11,125 nucleotides of DNA from Actinomycetota bacterium (lineage in GTDB: Bacteria; Actinomycetota; Actinomycetes; Actinomycetales; Microbacteriaceae), in NCBI GenBank assembly GCA_018895315.1, contig JAHIOK010000446.1, positions 1 through 11,125 on the forward strand, read 5' to 3'. The position numbers were made by a program, and so were the translations under genes. This document shows, piece after piece, positions 1 to 7,747 of this stretch (positions within the stretch are counted from its first letter, which is position 1; each line of letters begins with the position of its first letter). Below the pieces are notes generated by a model. It saw only the letters and a program-made list of their open reading frames with translations, was not told the origin of the DNA and did no database searches.

Positions 1-1
1 A

Positions 2-1012
2 TCCGAGGGGGAGTTGGCACTCGAGGAGCGGCCGACCCCGACCCCGGGGTACAAGGAAATCCTGATCGAGACCGCGGCCGTCGGCCTCTGCGGCACCGAC
101 ACCCACGTGTTCGACGGTGAGTTCGAAGGAACCGTCTTCCCCCTGGTTCCCGGCCATGAAGCCACCGGCACGATCGTCGCCCTCGGCGAGGGCGTGAATG
201 ATGGGGTCTTCGACTTCACGGTCGGCGACCACGTCGCGGTGAACCCCAGCACGACGTGCGGTGAGTGCGAGTTCTGCCAGAACGGGCACCAGAACCTCTG
301 CCGGTTCTGGAACGGCCTCGGCGTCGTCGCATCGGACGGCGCGTCCCAGCAGTTCTTCACCGCCCCCGCGGGAAACGTCCACACCCTCAAGCCCGAGACC
401 GACCTCTACCAGGCGGCCCTCATCGAACCGCTCGCCTGCGCGATTCGCGGGTGGGATGTCCTCCCACGCCGCCTCGGCGACCACGTGCTCGTCTACGGAG
501 CCGGCACCATGGGTCTGCTCATGGCTCAGCTCGCGCGCCGGGCCGGCGCAGCGACAGTGACCATCGTCGATCTCAACGAAGCGCGACTGCAGACGGCGGC
601 GGAATGCGGCATCGAGCTGCGGTACACGAGCGCCGACCAGGCATCGCGCGAGAAGTGGGACGTCGTCATCGACTGCACGGGCAACATCCGCGCGATCGAG
701 GACGGACTGACCCGCGTGAAGCCCGCCGGGTTCTTCCAGAACTTCGGCGTCGCCCCCGCAGACCGCACGGCTAACTACTCGCCGTTCCGGGTCTACCGCG
801 ATGAGATCTCGATCGTCGGCACCATGGCCGTCCTCAATTCTTTTGGGCGTGCGGTGGAACTGTTCGAAGCCGGCGCGATCAATGCCCCGGCGATGATCAG
901 CCATTCCTTCGTACTCGACGACTATGCCGAGGCGTTGGAGATGTTCCGCAAGGGCGAGGGACGCAAGCTCCAGATCCGTCCCAACGACACACAGTCCCGG
1001 GTGCTCCTGTGA
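2..1012 (+). CDS. Zinc-dependent medium-chain polyol dehydrogenase (5' partial)
   Basis: This is a cytosolic, NAD-dependent alcohol/polyol dehydrogenase, expected to oxidise the imported polyol to a ketose. The reading frame is open to the left edge. Family members normally have about 10-15 residues before the E-E-R-P-x-P-x-P segment seen here, so the true start lies outside the window; the in-frame TTG at 14 is not credible. The catalytic zinc ligands are Cys in the CGTD motif (codon at 89), His-Glu in GHE (152-160) and Glu in IEPLA (425-427). Four structural-zinc cysteines follow the C-x2-C-x2-C-x7-C pattern around 257-301. The Rossmann motif GAGTMG lies at 497-514, and an Asp ends the next strand (V-D-L-N), which favours NAD over NADP. 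The stop overlaps the next start (GTGA). Context suggests an erythritol/threitol-type substrate, like EltD of M. smegmatis. The family is certain; the substrate is inferred. Confidence 0.9.
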   Translation, partial: SEGELALEERPTPTPGYKEILIETAAVGLCGTDTHVFDGEFEGTVFPLVPGHEATGTIVALGEGVNDGVFDFTVGDHVAVNPSTTCGECEFCQNGHQNLCRFWNGLGVVASDGASQQFFTAPAGNVHTLKPETDLYQAALIEPLACAIRGWDVLPRRLGDHVLVYGAGTMGLLMAQLARRAGAATVTIVDLNEARLQTAAECGIELRYTSADQASREKWDVVIDCTGNIRAIEDGLTRVKPAGFFQNFGVAPADRTANYSPFRVYRDEISIVGTMAVLNSFGRAVELFEAGAINAPAMISHSFVLDDYAEALEMFRKGEGRKLQIRPNDTQSRVLL

Positions 1013-1680
1013 CCGCGGCGAGCACGACCGCGCGGGGCGCACGAACCCGCCGGACGAAGCTCTCGAAGGGCGCGAAGCGCGGAATCTGGATCGGCATCGT
1101 TGTCCTCGTGCTGCTCGCGATGGTTTTGGGCACCAAGGTCGTGTCCAATGGCGATCCGATCGCACAGGGCACCCAGAGCTTCGACGCCGCCACTTTCGGC
1201 GCGGAGAACTTCCCCAAGGTGCAGGAGGGTGTGACCTCACGGGCGAAGGATGCCGTGACGATCGCCGACGCGATCGCCGCGGACAAGACCGCCGCGGCCT
1301 CAAAGTTCGCGGTGCAGAGTTCGGGCGGGCCCGTGTTCAGCGTCAGCTTCACGGGAGTGGTCGGCAAGGGCCAGTCCGGCATCTACGCCGTCGCCGTTCC
1401 CGGCGCGCCCGCCGATCTGCTGATCCGCGTGCAGACCGGGCCGGCGATCAACGGGACCGAACTGCGTGACGCGACGGGAGACATCCAGTTCGGTCAGTTC
1501 AAGAACCAGATCGACTACCAGGATGCTGCGGCTGCGCTGAACGACCAGCTCAAGACCGCGGTACTCGGCGGGATCGACACCGCGGCCCTGGAGGGCAAGA
1601 CGGTCACGGTCACCGGGGCGTTCACGCTGATCAACCCTGCCGCATGGCTCGTGACCCCGGTCGAGATGAGCGTGAAGTGA
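1009..1680 (+). CDS. DUF2291 family membrane-anchored protein
   Basis: This 223-residue protein resembles the DUF2291 family, often found beside ribose-type sugar ABC transporters and predicted to sit outside the membrane; no biochemical role is established. A basic cytosolic tail (residues 1-25, rich in Arg and Lys) precedes one hydrophobic segment (about 26-42). The extracellular part of roughly 180 residues includes the conserved-looking stretch GDIQFGQFKNQIDYQDAA. There is no lipobox cysteine, so this copy is held by an uncleaved anchor rather than a lipid. The GTG start at 1009 overlaps the dehydrogenase stop by 4 bp. The gene's own stop overlaps the ATPase GTG start in the same way, so translation of all three is probably coupled. 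Placement directly ahead of the ATPase suggests an accessory role in uptake by this importer, which is inference. Confidence 0.75.
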   Translation: MTAASTTARGARTRRTKLSKGAKRGIWIGIVVLVLLAMVLGTKVVSNGDPIAQGTQSFDAATFGAENFPKVQEGVTSRAKDAVTIADAIAADKTAAASKFAVQSSGGPVFSVSFTGVVGKGQSGIYAVAVPGAPADLLIRVQTGPAINGTELRDATGDIQFGQFKNQIDYQDAAAALNDQLKTAVLGGIDTAALEGKTVTVTGAFTLINPAAWLVTPVEMSVK

Positions 1681-3197
1681 GCAACGCAGCGGACGACATC
1701 GTTCTCGAAGCACGGAACGTCGTGAAGACGTACGGCGGAACGCGTGCGCTGAAAGGCGTCAACTTCGAGATCCGCCGGGGGACGGTGACCACCTTGTTCG
1801 GTGAGAACGGAGCGGGGAAGTCGACGCTCATGAAGATCCTCTCCGGCGTCGAGCGGCTCACCTCGGGAGAGATCGTGCTGGACGGCGAAGCGGTCGTCTT
1901 CCAATCCACCACCGATGCCAGAGAGCGCGGCATTTCGATCATCCATCAGGAGCTGAGTCTCGCGCCCAACCTGTCCGTGCGCGACAACATCTTCATGGGC
2001 CGGGAGATCACCGGAGCGTTCGGTGTGGACTTCGGCGAGGAGACGCGGCAGACCCGCGCGCTTCTGGACGAGCTGAAACTGCCGATCGATCCCGACACGA
2101 TCGTGTCCGATCTCCGCGTCGGCCAGCAGCAGATCATCGAGATCGCACGCGCGCTCTCGGTGAACTCGCGCATCCTCATCATGGACGAACCGACTTCTGC
2201 GCTCGCCGCCGCGGAGGTGGAGGTGCTCTTCGGCATCATCCACGAGCTCACCGCGCGTGGAGTCGCGATCGTCTACATCTCCCACCACCTCGAGGAAGCA
2301 CTCGAAGTGACCGATCACGCGGTCGTGCTCCGTGACGGAGCCATGACGGCGCGCGGCGAACGCAGTGAAATCGACCTCGAGTGGATCGTGCGCAACATGG
2401 TCGGCGAGAACTTCGACCTCGGCTCGCCGCCGGAAGGGGCGCTCGGAGAGGTAGTACTCGGTGTGCACAACGCCCGAGTGCTCGACCCGGAGAACTCAGC
2501 CCGCGCCATCGTCAACGGCATCGATCTCGAGGTGCGGGCGGGCGAGATCGTCTGTCTGTACGGATTGATGGGGTCCGGTCGCACCGAGCTGCTCGAGGCG
2601 ATCGCCGGGCGCGTTCCGCTCGCCGGCGGCGAGCTCACCCTTGATGGGCGGGTGCTCGGCCCCGAGTCGATCGCTGAGCGCATCGAGCGTGGCATCGGCC
2701 TCGTTCCCGAAGATCGCCAGCGCGATGGGCTCGTGCAGACGATGACGGTCGGTGCGAACCTGACCCTTGCGAGTCTCAAGGATTGCCTGGTGAACGGTGC
2801 GCTCTCGCCTCGCCGAGAGCGCGCGCTCGCCGATGAGCTGATCCGCGACGTGACCGTCAAGACCTCGGGCCCGGACGCCCTGATCGGGTCCCTGTCCGGA
2901 GGCAACCAGCAGAAGGTCGTCATCGGCAAGGTGCTGGCCACTGCCCCGCGGGTGATGCTCCTCGACGAACCGAGCCGGGGCATCGATGTCGGCGCGAAGG
3001 GCGAGGTGTTCCGACTGCTCGCCTCCCGGGCCGAAGAAGGTCTGGCGGTCGTGTACTCCACGTCCGAAGTGGGCGAGTGCCTCAGCATCGCGCATCGGAT
3101 CATCGTGTTGCGCCGTGGCCGGATCTCGGCCGAGTTCGGCGCCGATGCGACGAAGGAAATGATCATGGCTGCCTCGGGTGAGGCCGTCGCAGCCTGA
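1677..3197 (+). CDS. Sugar ABC transporter ATP-binding protein (RbsA-like, two ATPase domains)
   Basis: This 506-residue tandem ATPase powers a ribose-type (CUT2) sugar importer on the inner face of the membrane. Domain 1 has Walker A GENGAGKST (residues 42-50), the signature region VGQQQ (148-152), Walker B IMDEP (Asp170-Glu171) and an H-loop His in ISHHLEE. Domain 2 has the degenerate Walker A usual for RbsA (GLMGSGRTE, 296-304), the signature LSGGNQQK (406-413) and Walker B LLDEP (Asp430-Glu431), without an H-loop His. Only domain 1 is therefore expected to hydrolyse ATP well, as is normal in this family. The GTG at 1677 is chosen because it overlaps the upstream stop (GTGA) and gives the usual length. 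An in-frame ATG at 1644 would add 11 residues inside DUF2291 and is less likely. Substrate specificity is set by the binding protein, not by this gene. Confidence 0.95.
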   Translation: MSNAADDIVLEARNVVKTYGGTRALKGVNFEIRRGTVTTLFGENGAGKSTLMKILSGVERLTSGEIVLDGEAVVFQSTTDARERGISIIHQELSLAPNLSVRDNIFMGREITGAFGVDFGEETRQTRALLDELKLPIDPDTIVSDLRVGQQQIIEIARALSVNSRILIMDEPTSALAAAEVEVLFGIIHELTARGVAIVYISHHLEEALEVTDHAVVLRDGAMTARGERSEIDLEWIVRNMVGENFDLGSPPEGALGEVVLGVHNARVLDPENSARAIVNGIDLEVRAGEIVCLYGLMGSGRTELLEAIAGRVPLAGGELTLDGRVLGPESIAERIERGIGLVPEDRQRDGLVQTMTVGANLTLASLKDCLVNGALSPRRERALADELIRDVTVKTSGPDALIGSLSGGNQQKVVIGKVLATAPRVMLLDEPSRGIDVGAKGEVFRLLASRAEEGLAVVYSTSEVGECLSIAHRIIVLRRGRISAEFGADATKEMIMAASGEAVAA

Positions 3198-3224
3198 CCT
3201 CAGGCTGAAGAAACGGATCGGACA

Positions 3225-4364
3225 ATGACGACGACAACCACCACCGCGATCATCCAGTCGCGGAAGAAATTCTCACTGACCAAGGTCTTGATCGAGGGCC
3301 GCGCGTTCCTCGCGCTCATTCTCATCATCGTGGTCTTCTCACTGCTTTCCCCGAACTACTTCACCATCGAGAACCTCCTGATCATGGCGTCGCACGTGGC
3401 GATCTACGCCCTGCTCGGCATGGGCATGCTCATGGTGATCCTGAACGGCGGTATCGACCTCTCGGTGGGCTCGACGCTGGGCTTCTCCGCGATCATCGCC
3501 GGATACCTGATGCAGGGCGTGCCGCTCAACATCTTCGGCGTCACCCTCTTCCCGAGCGTGCCCGTGGTCGTCGTGCTCTCGCTCGGAGTGGGTGCGCTCG
3601 TGGGGTTCGTGAACGGAATACTCATCTCCCGCTTCAAGGTGGCACCGTTCGTGGCCACCCTCGGCATGCTCTACGTCGTCCGCGGATTCGCGCTGCTGAT
3701 GACCAACGGGCTCACCTACAACAACCTCGCAGGCAAGCCCGAGCTGGGCAATACCGGGTTCGAGTGGCTCGGCTTCAACCGCGTTCTCGGAATTCCGATC
3801 GGCGTGCTCATCATGGCCGTCATTGCGCTCATCCTGGGCTACGTGCTCAGCCGGACGATCTTCGGTCGGTGGCTGTACGCCTCGGGTGGCAACGAGCGTG
3901 CGGCGGAACTCTCGGGCGTGCCGGTGAAGCGCGTGAAGATCTGGGTGTACGTGATCTCGGGTGTCTGCGCCTCGATCGCCGGACTCATCCTCGCCTCCAC
4001 CCTCACCAGTGCGAGCCCCACGGCCGGAAATACCTACGAACTGACGGCGATCGCGGCCGTCGTCATCGGCGGCGCCGCTCTCACCGGCGGTCGCGGCACG
4101 ATCCGGGGCACTCTTCTCGGCGCGTTCGTGATCGGCTTCCTCTCGGATGGCCTGGTCATCGTGGGCGTCTCCGCCTACTGGCAGATGGTCCTCGTCGGCG
4201 CGGTGATCGTCATCGCCGTCCTGCTCAACACCCTGCAGTACGGTCGGCGTCCCAAAGCGGCTGCGCCCAGCACCCCCGCCGCTCCGCCCAGCACCCCCGC
4301 CGCTCCGCCCACACTCGCAGCAACCACTGCCACTCCACCGTCGGGCCAGGCCCCCTCGGCGTAA
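3225..4364 (+). CDS. Sugar ABC transporter permease (RbsC-like)
   Basis: This 379-residue polytopic membrane protein forms the channel of the importer, with the ATPase encoded 27 bp upstream. A short Thr-rich N-terminus leads into the first membrane helix (about 27-43). The CUT2 permease hallmark NGGIDLSVGS is at 74-83, and the cytoplasmic loop that docks on the ATPase contains GGAALTGGRG (282-291). Several other hydrophobic segments fit the family's 8-10 helix topology. After the last helix comes an unusual tail (about 345-379) made almost only of Ala, Pro, Ser and Thr. It is partly built from a 21-bp tandem repeat and is longer than typical for the family. No strong ribosome binding site precedes the ATG; a weak purine run (GAAGAAACGGA) lies just upstream. 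Confidence 0.95.
   Translation: MTTTTTTAIIQSRKKFSLTKVLIEGRAFLALILIIVVFSLLSPNYFTIENLLIMASHVAIYALLGMGMLMVILNGGIDLSVGSTLGFSAIIAGYLMQGVPLNIFGVTLFPSVPVVVVLSLGVGALVGFVNGILISRFKVAPFVATLGMLYVVRGFALLMTNGLTYNNLAGKPELGNTGFEWLGFNRVLGIPIGVLIMAVIALILGYVLSRTIFGRWLYASGGNERAAELSGVPVKRVKIWVYVISGVCASIAGLILASTLTSASPTAGNTYELTAIAAVVIGGAALTGGRGTIRGTLLGAFVIGFLSDGLVIVGVSAYWQMVLVGAVIVIAVLLNTLQYGRRPKAAAPSTPAAPPSTPAAPPTLAATTATPPSGQAPSA
4265..4306 (+). repeat. Two perfect tandem copies of a 21-bp in-frame repeat
   Basis: Copies occupy 4265-4285 and 4286-4306, followed by a 5-base partial third copy (4307-4311). The unit begins GCCCAGCACC and ends GCCGCTCC. Because 21 is a multiple of three, copy-number change keeps the frame; each copy encodes seven residues of the Pro-Ala-Ser-Thr tail of the permease (phased as P-S-T-P-A-A-P). 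Confidence 0.95.
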
Positions 4365-4425
4365 GTCGAGAACACTCCCTGCTCCGTCACCCGGCTTCGC
4401 AACGTCGCTGCCGGTCCCATCCCAG

Positions 4426-4431
4426 AAAGGA
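4426..4431 (+). promoter_or_regulatory. Ribosome binding site of the binding-protein gene
   Basis: AAAGGA lies 8 nt before the ATG at 4440. It is one of the best Shine-Dalgarno matches in the operon, in keeping with a binding protein made in excess over the permease. It favours ATG 4440 over the adjacent in-frame ATG at 4443, although both are within range. Confidence 0.75.
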
Positions 4432-4439
4432 CACATCAC

Positions 4440-5429
4440 ATGATGCGCAAGAAGGCACTCGCGGCACTCGCTGCCGCAGGGGCGCTCATCCTCGGTCTCA
4501 CGGCTTGTTCCGGTGGCAGCACCGGATCCGCGTCGGCCGGAGGGGAGACCGGCAAGGCCGGTGGTCTCATCACGATCATCGTCAACGACCCGGCCAACCC
4601 GTATTGGAAGACCGAGGGCGATATCGCTGCGTCGACCGCCAAGGGTCTCGGATACGAGGCCACCGTCGGCGCGCACAAAGGCGACACCAACACCGAGAAC
4701 ACCCTGATCGACACCGCGATCGCCAACAAATCCGTGGCGATCATCCTGGACCCGGCCAACGCCGATGGGTCGATCGCCGCGGTGAAGAAGGCCAATGCGG
4801 CCGGTATCCCGGTGTTCCTCGTCAACGCCGAGATCAACGAGTCGGGGCTCGCGAAGGCGCAGCTCGTGTCGAACAACGCTCAGGGCGCCGCGATCGGCGC
4901 GCAGGAGTGGGTGAAGCAGATGGGGGAGAAGGGCAGCTACGTCGAACTTCTCGGCGCTCCATCCGACAACAACGCCCAGACGCGATCGAACGGGTTCGCC
5001 ACGGTCATCAGCCAGTACCCGGCACTCGTCAAGGCAGGCGAGCAGGTCGCTGACTGGGATCGCACCAAGGGTCACGACAAGATGCAGTCGCTGCTGCAGT
5101 CCAACCCGTCGCTGAACGGCGTCATCGCAGGCAACGACGAGATGGCGCTCGGCGCGGTCGCTGCCCTCAAGGAGGCCGGCAAGCTCAGTGGCGTCGTGGT
5201 GGGCGGTTTCGATGGAGCCCCGGATGCCGTGACCGCAGTCACCAATGGGGAGATGGCCTATACGGTGCTGCAGCCGGTCGCGGTCTTCTCGGAGAAGGCG
5301 GTTCAGATGGCGGATGAGTTCATCCGCACCGGCACCGCTCCCTCCCCGGAGAAGCAGTCCTTCGACTGCATCCTCATCACCAAGGACAACGTCGCCAAGA
5401 TGACCGGCGCGTTCACCTACTCCGGATAG
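4440..5429 (+). CDS. Sugar/polyol ABC transporter substrate-binding lipoprotein (RbsB-like)
   Basis: This 329-residue extracellular lipoprotein captures the sugar or polyol and delivers it to the permease. The signal peptide has a basic start (MMRKK), a hydrophobic core and a lipobox LTAC with the lipidated Cys at residue 23, then a Gly/Ser linker. The mature part shows the two-lobed periplasmic-binding-protein type 1 fold (Peripla_BP_4): the first strand with VNDPANPYW, the ILDPANADG segment, and a hinge-region GNDEMALGA followed by VGGFDGAPDA, all typical of ribose-binding-protein relatives. The gene has a good ribosome binding site after a 75-bp spacer and is followed by a strong terminator-like hairpin, so its mRNA should accumulate above the downstream enzyme genes. 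By context the ligand is probably erythritol, threitol or a similar short polyol; sequence alone does not fix it. Confidence 0.95.
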   Translation: MMRKKALAALAAAGALILGLTACSGGSTGSASAGGETGKAGGLITIIVNDPANPYWKTEGDIAASTAKGLGYEATVGAHKGDTNTENTLIDTAIANKSVAIILDPANADGSIAAVKKANAAGIPVFLVNAEINESGLAKAQLVSNNAQGAAIGAQEWVKQMGEKGSYVELLGAPSDNNAQTRSNGFATVISQYPALVKAGEQVADWDRTKGHDKMQSLLQSNPSLNGVIAGNDEMALGAVAALKEAGKLSGVVVGGFDGAPDAVTAVTNGEMAYTVLQPVAVFSEKAVQMADEFIRTGTAPSPEKQSFDCILITKDNVAKMTGAFTYSG

Positions 5430-5473
5430 CACCTCTCGCCGTCGTCACCGTCGCCTTCCGTGGGCGGTGGCAG

Positions 5474-5507
5474 AAGGGGACGGATGCCGTCCGGCATCCG
5501 TCCCCTT
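5474..5507 (+). terminator. Strong hairpin: intra-operon terminator or attenuator
   Basis: A perfect 15-bp inverted repeat (5474-5488 with 5493-5507) is closed by a four-base loop GTCC (5489-5492). The 5' arm begins AAGGGGACGG. Only a short T run follows (5506-5508), then CCTCC. It starts 45 bp after the binding-protein stop and ends 21 bp before the preferred kinase start. The short U-tract suggests partial rather than complete termination, plus protection of the upstream mRNA end. It could also hinder ribosome access to the kinase start. Confidence 0.85.
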
Positions 5508-5528
5508 TCCTCCGTCATGAAAGAGATC

Positions 5529-7271
5529 ATGAGCTACGTACTGAACGATCCCGCAGAGTTCGCCGACGAGTCGGTCACCGGATTCGTCGCCGCCCATCGT
5601 CACCTCGTGCGCAGAGTGCCCGGTGGCATCGCACGCACCTCCGCGGTTCCGACCGGACAGGTTGCGGTCGTGATCGGAGGCGGTTCGGGCCACTACCCGG
5701 CCTTCGCCGGATTCGTCGGGGAAGGCCTCGCCCACGCGGCCGTGCTGGGAAACATCTTCGCCTCCCCGAGTGCGCAGCAGGTCTACACCGTCGCCAAGGC
5801 CGTCGCGACCGAGGCCGGCGTCCTGCTGAGCTACGGAAACTACGCGGGCGACGTTCTCAACTTCGATCAGGCACAGGCGCGATTGAACGCCGAGGGCATC
5901 CCCTGCCGCACGGTGCGGGTCACGGACGACATCTACAGTGCGTCGCTCGACGAGGCCGAGAAGCGTCGAGGCATCGCCGGCGATCTCGCGGTCTTCCGCG
6001 CGGCGGCGTGGGCATCTGGGCAGGGCTGGGACCTCGCCGCGGTCGAATCATTCGCCGCACGGGCCAACCACCGCACCCGCTCCCTCGGCGTCGCGTTCTC
6101 GGGATGCACGCTGCCCGGCGCAGACGCGCCGCTGTTCACCGTTCCTGCGGGGCGGATGGCGGTGGGAATGGGAATACACGGTGAGCCGGGGATCGACACC
6201 CGGCCGGTGCCGACCGCGCGCGAGCTGGCGGCACTCCTCGTGGACGCGCTGCTGGCGGAGCGCCCCGCGGAGATCGCCTCGGTCGATGGATCACAGGTCG
6301 CCATCGTTCTCAACGGGCTCGGATCCGTAAAGTCCGAAGAACTCTTCGTCATCTTCGGCACGATCGCCGAACTGCTCGAGTCGGCGGGTGCGACGATCGT
6401 CGACCCCGAGGTCGGCGAGTTCGTGACCAGCTTCGAGATGGCCGGTGTGTCACTCACGTTGTCCTGGCTGGACGACGATCTGGCCGCCGCATGGCGGGCC
6501 CCCGCGTACGGCGCGGGCTACCGCAAGGGAAGCGTCACACAGACGGGCGCAGCCCTCCTCGGCGACGAAGTCGATTCGGCCGCATTCCGCACGATCCCCG
6601 CCGCAAGCGAAGAGTCGATCAGGGCGGGAGCGGTCGTCCGCGGAGCGATCTTCGCCATTCGCGACGTCATCGATCGTGAGGCGGACGAACTTGGCCGCCT
6701 CGACGCGGTGGCCGGTGACGGCGACCACGGTATCGGGATGCAGCGGGGCGCGCGAGCCGCAGCAGATGCGGCGAACGTCGCGGTGGCGCGGGGGGCGGGG
6801 GCCGGCACCGTCCTGTGCCTCGCGGGTGACGCGTGGGCCGATAGGGCCGGCGGAACCTCGGGGGCGCTATGGGGTGCCGGGCTTCGGGTGGCCGGTGAAC
6901 GCATCGGCGACGAGGCGGCTCCCGACGTTGCCGCTGTGGCGGACGCCCTGGATGCGGCCCGTGCGCACGTGCAGGGCTTCGGGAAGGCCGTCGTCGGCGA
7001 CAAGACGCTCGTCGACGCGCTCGTCCCCTTCACCCGGAGTCTCAGCAACGCCGCGGCCGCGGGCGATTCGCTCGTTGCGGCCTGGGACGAGTCGGCGCGA
7101 GCAGCCACCGCGGCGGCGGATGCGACGGCCGACCTCCTCCCGCGCATGGGACGAGCGAGGCCGCACGTCGAGAAGAGCCTCGGCACGCCCGACCCCGGGG
7201 CGATCTCCTTCGCCCTTGCAATGACAGCCGTGGCGGCCGTTCTGGCCGAAGACACCGAGAGCAAGGAGTGA
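5529..7271 (+). CDS. lerK: DhaK-DhaL fusion ketose kinase, probable erythrulose kinase
   Basis: This 580-residue cytosolic, ATP-dependent kinase belongs to the dihydroxyacetone kinase family. The DhaK domain (about 1-340) has GGGSGHYPA (His55, matching E. coli DhaK His56) and GIHGEPG (His217, the residue that binds the substrate carbonyl covalently). The DhaL domain (about 365-580) has GDGDHG (396-401; Asp397 and Asp399 among the Mg ligands), [18 protein letters not shown] and the C-terminal SLGTPDPGA. Fusion of both domains indicates use of ATP directly, not the PTS. With TIM-like and RpiB-like isomerases next door, the likely substrate is erythrulose (LerK if L-, DerK if D-); dihydroxyacetone cannot be excluded. 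ATG 5529 aligns best with family N-termini. ATG 5517 is possible; both have weak ribosome binding sites. A longer frame back to 5460 would translate through the hairpin and is unlikely. Confidence 0.85.
   Translation: MSYVLNDPAEFADESVTGFVAAHRHLVRRVPGGIARTSAVPTGQVAVVIGGGSGHYPAFAGFVGEGLAHAAVLGNIFASPSAQQVYTVAKAVATEAGVLLSYGNYAGDVLNFDQAQARLNAEGIPCRTVRVTDDIYSASLDEAEKRRGIAGDLAVFRAAAWASGQGWDLAAVESFAARANHRTRSLGVAFSGCTLPGADAPLFTVPAGRMAVGMGIHGEPGIDTRPVPTARELAALLVDALLAERPAEIASVDGSQVAIVLNGLGSVKSEELFVIFGTIAELLESAGATIVDPEVGEFVTSFEMAGVSLTLSWLDDDLAAAWRAPAYGAGYRKGSVTQTGAALLGDEVDSAAFRTIPAASEESIRAGAVVRGAIFAIRDVIDREADELGRLDAVAGDGDHGIGMQRGARAAADAANVAVARGAGAGTVLCLAGDAWADRAGGTSGALWGAGLRVAGERIGDEAAPDVAAVADALDAARAHVQGFGKAVVGDKTLVDALVPFTRSLSNAAAAGDSLVAAWDESARAATAAADATADLLPRMGRARPHVEKSLGTPDPGAISFALAMTAVAAVLAEDTESKE
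7263..7268 (+). promoter_or_regulatory. Ribosome binding site deciding the RpiB-like start
   Basis: AAGGAG lies 5 nt before the ATG at 7274, within the last codons of the kinase gene. It selects ATG 7274 over the in-frame GTG at 7268, which overlaps this site. Confidence 0.8.
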
Positions 7272-7273
7272 TC

Positions 7274-7747
7274 ATGAGTCGCACGTGGCGGATCGCCATC
7301 GGGTCGGATGACGCCGGCTACGAGTACAAGGAAGCGCTGAAGGCCGACCTCCAGAACGACCCTCGCGTGGCAGAGGTCGTCGATGTCGGTGTGGCTGCTG
7401 ATGGACACGCACCCTATCCCCGGGTGGCGATCGAGGCAGCAGAGCGCATCCGCGACGGCCGAGTGGATCGAGCGCTGCTCGTGTGCGGTACCGGTCTCGG
7501 CGTTGCCATCGCTGCCAACAAGGTGCCCGGGGTGCGTGCTGTCACGGCGCACGACAGCTACAGCGTCGAACGCAGCGTCCTCAGTAACAACGCCCAGGTG
7601 CTGACCTTCGGGCAGCGGGTCATCGGGCTGGAGCTCGCTCGCCGACTGGCCCGGGAGTGGCTCGCCTACGAGTTCGACGACTCTTCCGCCTCCGCAGAGA
7701 AGGTCGACGTGATCACGGGCTACGAGCTGACCGGTACTTGTGGCTGA
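7274..7747 (+). CDS. derI: RpiB/LacAB-family isomerase, probable D-erythrulose 4-phosphate isomerase
   Basis: This 157-residue cytosolic aldose-ketose isomerase has the usual RpiB length. By context it converts D-erythrulose 4-phosphate to D-erythrose 4-phosphate, feeding the pentose phosphate pathway. The catalytic CGTG motif is intact (Cys71, Thr73), followed by the family's [14 protein letters not shown] and [14 protein letters not shown]. Two deviations from ribose-5-phosphate isomerase B stand out: the SDHAG motif reads SDDAG (Asp13), and the RQHND segment carrying the ring-opening His (E. coli His99) reads VLSNN (Ser104). These fit a tetrose-phosphate substrate rather than ribose 5-phosphate. 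The start is 2 bp after the kinase stop and the stop overlaps the next start by 8 bp, so the three enzymes are translated as a block. The family is certain; the substrate is inferred. Confidence 0.85.
   Translation: MSRTWRIAIGSDDAGYEYKEALKADLQNDPRVAEVVDVGVAADGHAPYPRVAIEAAERIRDGRVDRALLVCGTGLGVAIAANKVPGVRAVTAHDSYSVERSVLSNNAQVLTFGQRVIGLELARRLAREWLAYEFDDSSASAEKVDVITGYELTGTCG

Noticed and set aside
14..16. TTG as the start of the dehydrogenase
   Set aside because: The frame is open to the left edge and the usual N-terminal beta strand would be missing, so the gene is simply cut by the window.
2559..2585. Degenerate Walker A in the second ATPase domain as a sign of gene decay
   Set aside because: GLMGSGRTE in place of a canonical P-loop is normal for RbsA-type tandem ATPases.
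4391..4414. Small inverted repeat CCGGC...GCCGG in the spacer before the binding-protein gene
   Set aside because: Only 5 bp of stem with a 14-base loop and no T run; expected by chance at this GC content.
3339..5432. Long minus-strand open frame of 697 codons opposite the permease and binding protein
   Set aside because: It is a high-GC antisense shadow: rich in His, Asp, Arg and Gly, with no domain, and it covers two well-supported genes.
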